In this document: positions 52,278 through 61,735 of the stretch, piece after piece | Position numbering within the stretch: position 1 is the stretch's first letter | Layout: each line of letters begins with the position of its first letter | Assembly (NCBI RefSeq): GCF_015143595.1 | Contig: NZ_WYEU01000001.1 | Span: 682,001-746,000 of the forward strand | Reading direction: 5' to 3' | Length of the DNA: 64,000 nucleotides | From: Sneathiella sp. P13V-1 | Lineage (GTDB): Bacteria > Pseudomonadota > Alphaproteobacteria > Sneathiellales > Sneathiellaceae | Notes under the pieces: model-generated | The model's database searches: none | What the model was told of the DNA's origin: nothing | Seen by the model: the letters and a program-made list of their open reading frames with translations, nothing else | Made by a program: the position numbers and the translations under genes

Positions 52278-54014
52278 TCAGGACGGCTGGAAAAGTTTCA
52301 GGAAATTTACAAGGTCTATCAGACTGCCATCCACGTCAATATCACCCCCTGCGTAAGCCACAGCGGGATTGCGACGCTTGCTTAAGATTTCTTTCCAGAT
52401 CAAAGAATTGACCGTGACAGTGATATCGGCATTTTCCATCAATGTCTCACGGACTTCCGCTACACCACGCCGAAGATGGATCGTGTAATTCTCATTGATA
52501 TCAGGGAAGGTGAAAGCAACCACGACATTCTCATCCAGCGCGTCCTCTGCCCGCAAATTCACTGGCATCGCCCGCATCATATTACCAACGGGCAAGCTAT
52601 GCAGAATTTTGATGGGGCTTTTAGACGGGTCGATAGGCGGAATGCTCACCGTACCGTCCAGTTCATAGGAACGGGTGAGATAATAGTTCCTGCCATTTGC
52701 ACTGATCTGTGTTTCGGCCAAAGCTTTAAGCGCCTGCGCCTTAAGGCCTTTGGCTTCTTCCTTATTCTCTGAAACAAGAATCAGGTTATCAGATAGTTCC
52801 GCAGCCCATTGATAGTCCTTATCGCCAAGCGCCTGTTTCGTGGCATCCAGCAAACTAGTACCGCTGCTTGCCAGTTTTGCCATGCGCGTCGCGCGTTCTC
52901 CTTTTGGCAAAGGATGGAGTTCTGTCGCATTCCCGCTAAACCAGCCCAAATATCCGGTAAAGACAGAACGAACGGACCAATCAACCATACCATAGAATTC
53001 CTTCAGGTAGGGGCTATTTGCCAAATGGTCAGGCAACTTGACCCGTTCAACGATTTCATCTGGACCCAAGTCTTTGTTAATCCAGCGAACGGTCTGGTCA
53101 TGGATAAACTGAATTGCATCCCGGTAGTCGGTCAGAATTCCATCAATTTTTTCCGCTCCGGACAAGGGGCGAGAGTGACTTGGTACCAAAAAGTCCGGCT
53201 TCATATCCCGCATCATATCCAGACTTTTGGACCATTCTAGTACATCCCTGTATGACGTTCCGCGAATGGCATAAAGGTTTGGAAAGGCTTTATAGAAATT
53301 ATCACCCGGTAACAGGACTTTTTTCTCTGGCAGCCAGACAAATAACTGATCCGCGGTCTCGCCCGGTGCGTGATAAAGTTCCATCTTGATACCGGCAACC
53401 TCGGTTTTCAAAACCTTGTCAAAGGTAATGGTGGGCCGCGCCAGGCTTAACGCATCCTCGCCCACCACATTGGCAAGGAAAGGCCCGATCCCATCATTAA
53501 TTACACCTCCCGGCGGTAAATGATTGCCAAACTGGCGCATGGAACGTTTGTAAATGGCGGGCTGGATAATATTCACCACACGGTCGATGTAATGGTTGGT
53601 CGTCTCATGGGCATATACATCAGGGGTGTCATCTTCAGCAAAAACACCTGACCCAAAAATATGATCTGTGTGATTATGGGTAAAGACGATTGCTTTTACC
53701 GGTTTATCAGTGATTTTTTCAAATTCTGCCTTTACGGCACGGGCACCGGCATTACTCTCCATGGTGTCGACAATGACAATCCCGTCATCCCCTTCCAACA
53801 TGATGGAATTGGCAAGACCAAACCCAACGGCCACATATATCCCGTCTGTGACCTTAATAACCTCTTTTCGAAACTCTTCTGAATGAGCGCTGAGTTCAGC
53901 ATTTGCGTCCACCCTTACAGGTGTTTTCTGTTTTGGTGTATCGTCGCATGCACCTAAAAACAAAGATGCTGCAAGCACCGTTGCCACAGACGATAATTTT
54001 ATCAATGAGGTCAA
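52278..54014 (-). CDS. Alkylsulfatase-like metallo-beta-lactamase lipoprotein
   Basis: This 578-residue protein has a lipobox (Cys 23 in LFLGACDD) and an MBL domain with H113-x-H115-x-D117-H118. A dimerisation helix region (WSKSLDMMRDMKPDFLVPSHSRPL and YQWAAELSDNLILVSE) follows, then a SCP2-like C-terminal domain (about 460-578, DIDVDGSLIDLVNFL). This is the SdsA1-type layout, enzymes that hydrolyse alkyl sulfates such as SDS. It is a little shorter than most. It is followed upstream by a DUF1254/DUF1214 pair in the same direction, often seen near such enzymes. Confidence 0.9.
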   Translation of the reverse strand: MTSLIKLSSVATVLAASLFLGACDDTPKQKTPVRVDANAELSAHSEEFRKEVIKVTDGIYVAVGFGLANSIMLEGDDGIVIVDTMESNAGARAVKAEFEKITDKPVKAIVFTHNHTDHIFGSGVFAEDDTPDVYAHETTNHYIDRVVNIIQPAIYKRSMRQFGNHLPPGGVINDGIGPFLANVVGEDALSLARPTITFDKVLKTEVAGIKMELYHAPGETADQLFVWLPEKKVLLPGDNFYKAFPNLYAIRGTSYRDVLEWSKSLDMMRDMKPDFLVPSHSRPLSGAEKIDGILTDYRDAIQFIHDQTVRWINKDLGPDEIVERVKLPDHLANSPYLKEFYGMVDWSVRSVFTGYLGWFSGNATELHPLPKGERATRMAKLASSGTSLLDATKQALGDKDYQWAAELSDNLILVSENKEEAKGLKAQALKALAETQISANGRNYYLTRSYELDGTVSIPPIDPSKSPIKILHSLPVGNMMRAMPVNLRAEDALDENVVVAFTFPDINENYTIHLRRGVAEVRETLMENADITVTVNSLIWKEILSKRRNPAVAYAGGDIDVDGSLIDLVNFLKLFQPS

Positions 54015-54046
54015 TTTTTGTCTCCGTCCATGCCTAAAGAAGCTTA

Positions 54047-54595
54047 TTATTTAGTGAAACTTGAAAGTTTCAGGGAATTTTGAACCTGATGAACCACTGG
54101 ATAGTCTCCCTCTTCGCTAATCAAGAAGCGCCCGAGCACCCAGACCATTTCCGAAGACGATGCAATCACCTCATGGGCACCGGTATCTCCTCTATATCCC
54201 GGCGGGGTTATCAATACTTCTTGTGGTTTCCCTGTTCCATGGGTTCGGCTCGCCACATACCCGATCACATCCGTATCTTCGTTATAGATTGCAAAACTGT
54301 AATAGGAGTTGATCGCCGGAATGGAGAGAAGTTTTGGCCCTTCCGAAAGATCCACAAAAACAGAAGAATAGATCGTATCCTGATTTGGCCGGACAATTTC
54401 CCGAAATTCTGCACCTACAAGTTTCCGAAGATGCACCCACTGCCCATTCCCAAATTTCTCAGAACTGGCTTTTGCTTTCTCGTGAAAGATGTGACGAGGA
54501 TAGTCTCTTATGCCTCCAAACAATCCGGCACCTAAACCGACGATTGCCAAAAGAAATACCAACAGAATTTTAGCGATTGATTTAACTGTCATCAC
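54047..54595 (-). CDS. DUF1254 protein
   Basis: This 182-residue exported or anchored protein has an N-terminal hydrophobic helix (about residues 7-28) and the DUF1254 signature RPNQDTIYSSVFVDLSEGP (about 70-88). In many bacteria DUF1254 and DUF1214 form one protein; here they are two adjacent genes, 6 bp apart. Function unknown; it probably belongs with the alkylsulfatase-like gene 32 bp downstream. Confidence 0.85.
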   Translation of the reverse strand: MMTVKSIAKILLVFLLAIVGLGAGLFGGIRDYPRHIFHEKAKASSEKFGNGQWVHLRKLVGAEFREIVRPNQDTIYSSVFVDLSEGPKLLSIPAINSYYSFAIYNEDTDVIGYVASRTHGTGKPQEVLITPPGYRGDTGAHEVIASSSEMVWVLGRFLISEEGDYPVVHQVQNSLKLSSFTK

Positions 54596-54601
54596 CGCCC
54601 C

Positions 54602-55228
54602 CTACAATTTCTTGATCATTGGTAACGAAACAGACGCCGGGGCATCAATCATCACTTTTTTTGGAATGTAATAGCGAAGCGTCAGAGAAAATCCGCCCGC
54701 CTTTGGCGCGGGCAACCAGTTTGCCGGTGCGTCAGGCTTTGTTGCAGACACGATGACAGAAAATGACCCATCAGGGTTTTTCTGAACCCCGCTTCGCTCA
54801 CTCAGTGAATTGATGCCTGCTTCATTTTCCACAAAGAAATGATCATCTCCGTATAAAGACAAACTCCAAAAACCGCCGATTTCATGCAAAGGTGTCGCGG
54901 AAAACTTCACTTCGTATTTCTCAGCGCTGTTAAGCGCTACCGCGGTATCATCATCTGTGGACACCCAATAAATCGCCTCATCAGAGGTAAGCGCCCCTAA
55001 TCCGATATGAGCGACCATGGCTTTAACCATGGGGTGAAGGTCCACTGTTGCAAGTCCTTCATATGTTTTCCAAGGTCCATTTTTAACGGCCGTGCTACTG
55101 CCATCCTGACTTTGGAAAACATAGTTCAGAACCGTACCCACCGATCTGAACCCAACAATCCCACTTATAATAAGAACCACTAGACAAATGGCCCAATATC
55201 GAAATCCGCTCATTTCCATCCCGATCAT
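54602..55228 (-). CDS. DUF1214 protein
   Basis: This 208-residue protein has one N-terminal helix (about residues 8-30) and the DUF1214 signature GGFWSLSLYGDDHFFVENEAGINSLSERSG near the middle, followed by APAPKAGGFSLTLRYYIP-like residues. Start is uncertain: ATG 55228 or 55219 both give a short N-terminus before the helix; the frame is open to 55264. It is the first gene of the minus-strand unit, divergent from the LysR regulator. Confidence 0.82.
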   Translation of the reverse strand: MIGMEMSGFRYWAICLVVLIISGIVGFRSVGTVLNYVFQSQDGSSTAVKNGPWKTYEGLATVDLHPMVKAMVAHIGLGALTSDEAIYWVSTDDDTAVALNSAEKYEVKFSATPLHEIGGFWSLSLYGDDHFFVENEAGINSLSERSGVQKNPDGSFSVIVSATKPDAPANWLPAPKAGGFSLTLRYYIPKKVMIDAPASVSLPMIKKL

Positions 55229-55301
55229 TATTTTTCTTTTTTCTTGTATGGAAATTGGTATCATTGAATGATAGTTATCAAAAAGAGAATGTTACTTATC
55301 A

Positions 55302-56225
55302 ATGAGATGGAACGTGGATTTTGAACTGCGCCAACTTCGCTATTTTGTAGCCCTCTCTCGACTACAGAATTTTCGGCAAGCCGCCGATGAACTAAGGATC
55401 AGCCAAGCGGCCCTTACCAAGAGCATTCAGAAACTGGAAGATCGACTCCAACTGAAACTGTTCGATCGCACCACCCGCACAGTGATTGCAACTGATGCTG
55501 GAGAGCATTTATTCGCTTATGCAACAGATGTGCTATCCAAAGCCGCTGAATTGCAGCAGGAAGCCGACTTGCTAAGGGGAGCATCAAAAGGGAATATCAG
55601 CATCGGCACTGGCCCTTACCCACCGGAATGCCTGATCAGCCCAGCCCTTCAAAAAATGATCGGTCAGGATAAAAACATATCCGTAGATATCCGTATCGGT
55701 GGCCCTGAAGAAATGCTGGCGGCACTTCTGGATCGACGATTAGATTTTGTAATCTATGATGTCTCCAATTACGAGGTCTCTGCCAGGTCAGAAAATATTG
55801 AAGTAGAACTTCTCCCTCCCGAACCTGTTGTTGCCCTCTTCAGAACAGGGCATCCACTTGATGGCACCATTATGAGCTTTGAAGAAGGGATCAAATACCC
55901 TTGGGCCACTCCAACGCCCCCCCCTTTCTTTAAGAGGCGCCTACCACCAGAGCTTCGCGTGATCAACGGACCCCAATTTAACATGGATAGTATTTCCGCC
56001 TGTGTTTCCTTGGTTCGCCGGACCGATGTGATGACCCTCCTCCCACTTTCCGTAGCCATAGATCTTAGTCAAGGAGGAGAATTCAGATATACTCGGACCG
56101 CCCTACCCTTTGTCACTAATATGGGTATTCACTTTGTTAAAGGGCGCACACTCTCCCCCGCCGCAAAAGACCTGATCCGCGAAATCAGGAAAGTGGCAAA
56201 TTCTAATAGCAAATTGGAAGCATAA
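55302..56225 (+). CDS. LysR-family transcriptional regulator
   Basis: This 307-residue regulator has the N-terminal winged HTH (FELRQLRYFVALSRLQNFRQAADELRISQAALTKSIQKLE, about residues 6-46) and a C-terminal periplasmic-binding-like effector domain starting around residue 95 (GNISIGTGPYPPECL). It is divergent from the DUF1214/DUF1254/alkylsulfatase unit with 73 bp between starts and likely activates it in response to a substrate such as an alkyl sulfate or its alcohol. Confidence 0.9.
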   Translation: MRWNVDFELRQLRYFVALSRLQNFRQAADELRISQAALTKSIQKLEDRLQLKLFDRTTRTVIATDAGEHLFAYATDVLSKAAELQQEADLLRGASKGNISIGTGPYPPECLISPALQKMIGQDKNISVDIRIGGPEEMLAALLDRRLDFVIYDVSNYEVSARSENIEVELLPPEPVVALFRTGHPLDGTIMSFEEGIKYPWATPTPPPFFKRRLPPELRVINGPQFNMDSISACVSLVRRTDVMTLLPLSVAIDLSQGGEFRYTRTALPFVTNMGIHFVKGRTLSPAAKDLIREIRKVANSNSKLEA

Positions 56226-56242
56226 GATGCAGCGGTCCCCTA

Positions 56243-58315
56243 TCACTCTAATCCAGCGAATGATCTTTCAAAAAGCGGAATAAGTTTCCGGGACCCGAAA
56301 AGGCTTAGGTGACTACCATCACGATACAGCGGAATAACATCCGATGTTGTGCCCTGACACACATTTCCCTCACACAGAATATCCGCTGGATCAATAAGGG
56401 TCACTCCACATTCACGAACAGCTCGATTGAGGAGGACATCCTGTGCAGATGTGAGTTTTCTATGGAGTGCTATAGGTTTATCGAAATAGGCCTGATTAAG
56501 GTCGGAAATTGTCCCGTTGAGAACACTCTGAACCAATGTCTTGACGACAGGAACTGCGGTAGAGGGTACGGATTTCATAACGAAGACTTTTCTGCTACTG
56601 GTGATCTTGCAAACCATGTCCAACCAGGCATCCCCTACAGATAGATCCTTTTCCGCTCCATCTTTCTTATCCAAATAGCGAACCTTACTCCAACGGCCTT
56701 TTTCCTTTAGATATTGCGGAAAATTATTGGCCAACAGCAGAGGAACAGATACAGGTACCGCGTCCAACATTTCCTGGAAATTCTCGTAAGCCCTCTTACA
56801 TCGGCTGAATTTTTTATCAATCGGTAAAGTATGTTCGTATCCCCTAAAAAATATACAAGCGGCACTGCCCGACAAAAGAAGGTTCAAATTTCTATCTTTG
56901 AAACTCACTTCCGAAAGAGCATGCGCGATCGCCATCGCATGGCTATCGCCACTCAAAATTAAATCGGGTTTCCACTTTGGTGTTTTTACTTTCTCGCCGG
57001 CGGTGAGATAGCATGGTTTTGCGTTGTTGGGGCATTTATCTGCAATCCCCTCCAGCAAATATAGTTCGGGGTTTTCAAACAGATAGGTTGGAATATTTTC
57101 AAAAGGCAGACTTTCTAATCGTTGAACCACGCCACTGTTTTCCCGAACCGCTTTCGCGGAACCATACACCCCCCCGAGAACAATAAAAGTTGCTGCCATT
57201 GCCACAAGAGGTCGCCAATTAAAACCGTTAGCTTGTCTCCGTTTGGCGTACGTGTTTGCTGTCTTTTCGATGAAATGAAAAGAAAGAGCGCTTAATAAGA
57301 AAGTGGCCAAAATAGCGATAAACGTCGCTCCAGCACTTTCTTCGTATCCTGTATATTTTTGTATAAGCCGAACTGGCCAATGCCACAAATAAAGCGAGTA
57401 GGAAATCTGGCCGACATAATGAACAATCAGCTTAAACAAAGACAATCCGGGCACTGCCAAGTGAGGTAGGCAGGCACTTGTGGCCAGAATTAGAACGGCT
57501 CCCACTGTTGACAGAATTGCCCAGCCGGCCGCAAAGCTCTCATTCCCAACCCCTAAAGCAGCTGATACTAAAATCAGGACTATTCCAAAAGAGCGGAGGC
57601 CCTGCTGCAGTTTACCGGGCTGCGCTTCCATTGTGAGATTATATACTGGGAAAATAACAATCAATCCCCCTGCCAGCAATTGCCAGGCTCGGCTTTGCAA
57701 CAGATAGAATGCTACATTCGCTTCTTCTCGGGACATTGCCCAAATATAAAAACCCAAACTTGCCAGGAAGCCCGCAACTAACAAAACGCGGACACCAATC
57801 AGTCCAAAAATCTTATAAATCAAGATCAATAGGAGGGGATAGATCAGATAAAACTGCATCTCTACAGAAAGAGACCAGGTGTGCAGAAGCCATTTTAGAT
57901 CCGCTCCCGTATCAAAATACCCCGTTCCCCTGGAGAAGGTGATATTCGATTTGAAAGTAAGGGCATGATTAATGTTTTTGGCGAGGTATGCGTAGTCGAA
58001 GGGAAAAATCAAAAACCAGCCCAAACCACCTAAAACCAGACACAACATAACCAATGCCGGTACAATCCTGAGTAGCCGAGAAACATAAAAACTACCCAAG
58101 TTGAACTTCTTCTGGGTCAAACGGGAGAGGATGATCGCCGTCATCAAATAGCCCGAGATTACGAAAAAGACGTCAACCCCAAGATAACCACCCAGCGCAA
58201 AATCAAAGTCAAAATGAAAGAGAATAACGGCAGTTACTGCAAACGCCCTTAAAACATTAATATCTTTCCTAAAATTGACGTTCAGATGAGAGTTTTCCGC
58301 GCTAATCAGTGACAT
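56243..58315 (-). CDS. Acyltransferase-3 fused to an SGNH domain (OafA-like)
   Basis: This 690-residue protein starts at ATG 58315. The N-terminal half has about ten membrane helices and the acyltransferase-3 features HFDFDFALGGYLGVDVFFVISGYLMT. The C-terminal periplasmic half (from about residue 440) is an SGNH hydrolase-like domain with LSGDSHAMAIA and a late DGSHLS segment that supply Ser, Asp and His. Such fusions O-acetylate lipopolysaccharide, peptidoglycan or other surface glycans. No polysaccharide cluster is nearby. Confidence 0.9.
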   Translation of the reverse strand: MSLISAENSHLNVNFRKDINVLRAFAVTAVILFHFDFDFALGGYLGVDVFFVISGYLMTAIILSRLTQKKFNLGSFYVSRLLRIVPALVMLCLVLGGLGWFLIFPFDYAYLAKNINHALTFKSNITFSRGTGYFDTGADLKWLLHTWSLSVEMQFYLIYPLLLILIYKIFGLIGVRVLLVAGFLASLGFYIWAMSREEANVAFYLLQSRAWQLLAGGLIVIFPVYNLTMEAQPGKLQQGLRSFGIVLILVSAALGVGNESFAAGWAILSTVGAVLILATSACLPHLAVPGLSLFKLIVHYVGQISYSLYLWHWPVRLIQKYTGYEESAGATFIAILATFLLSALSFHFIEKTANTYAKRRQANGFNWRPLVAMAATFIVLGGVYGSAKAVRENSGVVQRLESLPFENIPTYLFENPELYLLEGIADKCPNNAKPCYLTAGEKVKTPKWKPDLILSGDSHAMAIAHALSEVSFKDRNLNLLLSGSAACIFFRGYEHTLPIDKKFSRCKRAYENFQEMLDAVPVSVPLLLANNFPQYLKEKGRWSKVRYLDKKDGAEKDLSVGDAWLDMVCKITSSRKVFVMKSVPSTAVPVVKTLVQSVLNGTISDLNQAYFDKPIALHRKLTSAQDVLLNRAVRECGVTLIDPADILCEGNVCQGTTSDVIPLYRDGSHLSLFGSRKLIPLFERSFAGLE

Positions 58316-58420
58316 CCAATTTACCCACACGCCCATTAAAGGCATTTCTGTTTTCTGAAGTTTTGGCGATCTTAATCAAGACCCGCTCCATTATCCAGTT
58401 ATTCCCAATTTCAAAAGAAG

Positions 58421-59314
58421 TTACTCAAATCCGGCTTCTTCTTCCGCACGGTCGATACTGTACCAGTATCTTGAAGGGAGGTTTCGGATACGATCGGAAA
58501 GATATGGATTATCAATTTCAAGCGCGGTCATTTTTTTCAAGGGAAATTGGGTAAGTGCCGCACGGATATTTGGATGAGAGAAAAAAAATCTTTGAAAACT
58601 TCCATTTTTGTAGGCGCGATCAAGTCCCTCTGTCAGGATTTCATGAAGTCTGGAAGATTTCTTGTTGAGGTAGATGAAATAGTCGAAGGGGTAGGTTACC
58701 AGCAGATTTCTATCGACCGCAAAATTATACCCGTTTGCATTCTGTTGCCTGATCTCGGTTGCCGCCTCATTCAATCCACGATTAAATAGGTCATATCTTT
58801 CCTTGTCCAGCATGGGCCAAAGATTGTCATAGGTGGATTTCGCCACCTGAAATCCAGCTGCTTCAAAAATATCTGTGTCTGGCCAACCTTCACCTGAACC
58901 TATTATGAATTTCGATAACTGTTGGATTGTTTTAACGTCATTAAGTGGAGAAGGACCTGCTTTTCGAATAAACACTCGATGCCCCAAAAGACCCCGCGTT
59001 AGAGGGACGTCGACCTGTAGAAATGTCTCTTCCCTCTCTTTGGAATATCCTGTGAAAAACACATTAATATCATCCCGATATTCAAGTATTTTTAACACGC
59101 GCGTTTGTGTCACTCCGGGCATAGGAATAACCTGCAGCTCATGATCCCCATCAGCCTGCTCCAGGGCAAGGCGGATAACACCAATTTCATAATCAAAAAT
59201 ATCAAGATTGCCGTGCAGTATGGCGAGCTTGAAAATTTCTGCCGAGGCGCGATCAGTCGGTATGGCCAAAACTGTTAGCAAAGCAAATAGAAAGCGGATC
59301 AACAGAATCTTCAT
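58421..59314 (-). CDS. Periplasmic solute-binding-like protein
   Basis: This 297-residue protein has a signal peptide (about residues 1-25, ending RASA) and a body with two-lobe binding-protein traits (GVTQTRVLKILEYRDDINVFFTGYS, HRVFIRKAGPSPLNDVKTIQQL, RYDLFNRGLNEAATEI). It resembles the amino-acid-type (SBP family 3) fold but lacks a transporter beside it. It could be a stand-alone sensor-like receptor. Function unknown. Confidence 0.72.
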   Translation of the reverse strand: MKILLIRFLFALLTVLAIPTDRASAEIFKLAILHGNLDIFDYEIGVIRLALEQADGDHELQVIPMPGVTQTRVLKILEYRDDINVFFTGYSKEREETFLQVDVPLTRGLLGHRVFIRKAGPSPLNDVKTIQQLSKFIIGSGEGWPDTDIFEAAGFQVAKSTYDNLWPMLDKERYDLFNRGLNEAATEIRQQNANGYNFAVDRNLLVTYPFDYFIYLNKKSSRLHEILTEGLDRAYKNGSFQRFFFSHPNIRAALTQFPLKKMTALEIDNPYLSDRIRNLPSRYWYSIDRAEEEAGFE

Positions 59315-59692
59315 TTACGCACCAGAGAAATATCCTCTTTCAGGAGTTGAGACAACAGAACCACAACACTCTAATATAATGCGTGAATTAATTAAAAAAA
59401 TGTGCCTTTCGGAGACTTCTTTGGAGTTTTCTAATCTTAAAGGCCAGTAAAAGAAGAGAGAATAGGACTGAACAAGGCCAGTCTCATGAATTTCACTTTC
59501 TGCTAAAAAACGAAAGTAAATGAAAACCATATTTTCACATTATTTTCTGTTGACATAAAAAACGAAAACGCTTCAACTCGTTTATCAAGATTGTTACAGT
59601 TTTATGACAACGACCTTTAGGGCTCTCAAGCTGTGGCGTTTTCAGTATTTACGTGTTTTGAGGAGCAGCCTTTCATCGGGCTTTGGAACAGG
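59315..59692. other. Intergenic region upstream of the HAD-phn operon
   Basis: About 380 bp between divergent genes with no convincing gene. It holds TGAAAA-CCATA-TTTTCA symmetry near 59520 and the Pho-box-like repeat at 59582-59610. An open GTG frame from 59633 is not used here, since ATG 59693 gives the expected N-terminus. Confidence 0.65.
59582..59610 (-). promoter_or_regulatory. Pho-box-like direct repeats
   Basis: On the minus strand the sequence reads TTGTCAT-AAAA-CTGTAAC-AATC-TTGATAA: three 7-mers at 11-bp spacing, the first two close to the PhoB half-site CTGTCAT. It lies 83 bp before the HAD gene start. It suggests induction under phosphate starvation. The orientation points away from the phn genes, so its direction of action is open. 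Confidence 0.58.
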
Positions 59693-60637
59693 ATGAGTAT
59701 TGCCACCCCGGAATGGGCATTTAAACGGTATGAAGAAGTCCGGCCGCGATTGCCGGAAATGCCATCCTTTGACCAAATTCCAACACCACAACAGGTGGAT
59801 GATCTGGGGGTTATCGACCCTCACTTTGATGTTTTTCTGTTTGATGCCTTTGGGGTCTTAAATGTGGGGGAAACGGTGCTGGAAGAAGCGCCAAAACGTC
59901 TCGCGTCCTTAAGGGAAAAAGGCAAGCAGGTTTTTATCCTGACCAATGCCGCAAGTCAGCAAAAACAGGCACAGATCGAAAAATATAAACGCTTTGGGTT
60001 CAATCTGGCAGATGAATGCATTGTCAGCAGCCGTGAAATCCTGATGCAGAATATGCAGGAAGATATCCTCACCCAAGGATATGAACGCCTTGGTATTATC
60101 ACGATCTGCGATCTAAGCGACTGGCCGGAAGACAGCCCTTACAGTCGATATAACTATGCAGATGATGCGGATAATCAGGCATTCTATAACTGTGACGCCT
60201 TCGTTTTTATGAGTAGCGGCCAGTGGAATGAAACCCACCAACAAAAGCTGCAAGCCGAACTTCAGAAAAACCCGCGCCCTGTTTATGTGGGTAATCCGGA
60301 CATTGTCGCCCCGCGCGAAACCCATTTATCACTGGAGCCTGGATATTTCGCCCATGAATTAATGGACATTGCGAATGTGAAAACCAGTTTCTATGGAAAG
60401 CCATACGATAACGCCTTTGAAGAAGCAATTTCACGCGCCAAACGCAACATGCCGGATTTGAAACGAAACAGGGTTCTGATGATCGGCGATACCCTGCACA
60501 CGGATATTCTGGGCGGCAAGGCCGCGGGCGTTTCAACAGCACTTGTTACCAATTACGGCGCCTACAAACAGGGCGACCCATACGAATTTATAAAAATATC
60601 CGGGATCTACCCGGAATATGTGATGCCAACCATTTGA
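59693..60637 (+). CDS. HAD-IIA (NagD-like) protein with altered motif I
   Basis: This 314-residue protein has the HAD class IIA layout. Motif I reads D51-A-F53-G-V-L where phosphatases have D-x-D-G. The cap follows, then GKPYDNAFEEA and GDTLHTDILGGKAAGVSTALV at the C-terminus. The nucleophile Asp is present but the second Asp (general acid) is Phe. Alphaproteobacterial HAD-IIA proteins with DVWGVLH there are known, so this is a variant of an existing group. It leads the phn operon. A role in processing a phosphonate, phosphite or phosphate ester is possible. Start ATG 59693 was chosen over GTG 59633. Confidence 0.82.
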   Translation: MSIATPEWAFKRYEEVRPRLPEMPSFDQIPTPQQVDDLGVIDPHFDVFLFDAFGVLNVGETVLEEAPKRLASLREKGKQVFILTNAASQQKQAQIEKYKRFGFNLADECIVSSREILMQNMQEDILTQGYERLGIITICDLSDWPEDSPYSRYNYADDADNQAFYNCDAFVFMSSGQWNETHQQKLQAELQKNPRPVYVGNPDIVAPRETHLSLEPGYFAHELMDIANVKTSFYGKPYDNAFEEAISRAKRNMPDLKRNRVLMIGDTLHTDILGGKAAGVSTALVTNYGAYKQGDPYEFIKISGIYPEYVMPTI

Positions 60638-60687
60638 AGTTGGTCAATAGCGGTATTCGCCGCATCCTTAAATTAAGGGAGGATAAA

Positions 60688-61665
60688 ATGAAATTTGGTA
60701 AATTCCTGTTAGCGTCGGTTGCCGCGGCGACCATCGCCTTTACATTTAGCAGCCCTGCAAGCGCTGCCTGCAGCAATCACGGTGATCTTGATAAGCGTTA
60801 CTGCGATGAAGACGGCGATCTGATCGCGGATATCCCGAAAGATAGCTCCAAATGGGTGGACCCAGACACCCTGATCTTCGCCTACACACCTGTTGAAGAT
60901 CCTGCGGTTTATAAGGAAGCCTGGTCTGATTTCCTCGCCTATCTGGAAGAAAAAACAGACAAGAAAGTGGTCTTCTTCCCTGTTCAGTCCAACGCCGCGG
61001 AAATCGAAGCCATGCGCTCTGGCCGTCTGCATATCGCGGGCTTTAACACAGGGTCAAACCCGCTGGCTGTAAACTGCGCCGGTCTTCGTCCCTTTACAAT
61101 GATGGCGTCCAAAGACGGCAGCTTCGGGTATGAGATGGAAATCCTGACATATCCAGGTTCCGGCATTACGAAAATTGAGGATATCAAAGGCAAGAAAATG
61201 GCCTTCACATCCCCAACATCCAACTCCGGCTTCAAAGCGCCATCTGCGATCTTGAAAGCAGATTACAACATGGTGCCTGAAAAGGACTTCGAACCTGTCT
61301 ATTCCGGTAAGCATGACAACTCCATCCTTGGTGTTGCCAATAAAGACTATCCAGCCGCGGCGATCGCCAACTCCGTTCTGGCCCGTATGCTGAAGCGTGA
61401 TGTGGTGAAACCTGAACAGCTGGTTTCCCTCTATAAATCACAGACTTTCCCAACAACCGGCTACGGCCTTGCCCATAACCTGCATCCAGATCTTCAGAAG
61501 AAAATCATCGATGCCTTTATGAGCTTCAAATGGGAAGGCTCCAGCCTGGAAGAAGAGTTCTCAAAATCCGGTGAAGGTCAGTTTGTGCCGATCACTTACA
61601 AAGGACATTGGGAAGTTATCCGCAAAATTGATGCGGCAAACGGCGTTTCCTACTCCTGTTCATAA
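60688..61665 (+). CDS. phnD: PhnD, phosphonate/phosphite ABC substrate-binding protein
   Basis: This 325-residue protein starts at ATG 60688 after GGGAGGA and has a signal peptide (about residues 1-26, ending ASA). The PhnD family pattern follows: LIFAYTPVEDPAVY, FFPVQSNAAEIEAMRSGRLHIAGFNTGSNPLAVNCAG, KMAFTSPTSNSGFKAPSAIL. An extra Asp/Cys-rich segment (CSNHGDLDKRYCDEDGD) follows the signal peptide; its two Cys may pair. It captures phosphonate, phosphite or related P compounds in the periplasm. A strong hairpin lies between it and phnC. Confidence 0.93.
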   Translation: MKFGKFLLASVAAATIAFTFSSPASAACSNHGDLDKRYCDEDGDLIADIPKDSSKWVDPDTLIFAYTPVEDPAVYKEAWSDFLAYLEEKTDKKVVFFPVQSNAAEIEAMRSGRLHIAGFNTGSNPLAVNCAGLRPFTMMASKDGSFGYEMEILTYPGSGITKIEDIKGKKMAFTSPTSNSGFKAPSAILKADYNMVPEKDFEPVYSGKHDNSILGVANKDYPAAAIANSVLARMLKRDVVKPEQLVSLYKSQTFPTTGYGLAHNLHPDLQKKIIDAFMSFKWEGSSLEEEFSKSGEGQFVPITYKGHWEVIRKIDAANGVSYSCS

Positions 61666-61682
61666 TCGAACGACCTAAATTG

Positions 61683-61709
61683 GGCGGGTTGCAGTCACTG
61701 TAACCCGCC
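61683..61709 (+). terminator. Hairpin between phnD and phnC (terminator or attenuator)
   Basis: GGCGGGTT (61683-61690) pairs with AACCCGCC (61702-61709), and the inside bases GCAG and CTGT extend the stem to a 3-base TCA loop. A T-rich run (TCTTATTTTAT) follows. It could be partial termination that makes the binding protein more abundant than the transporter. Confidence 0.75.
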
Positions 61710-61735
61710 TCTTATTTTATATTTTAGTTAAGAGG

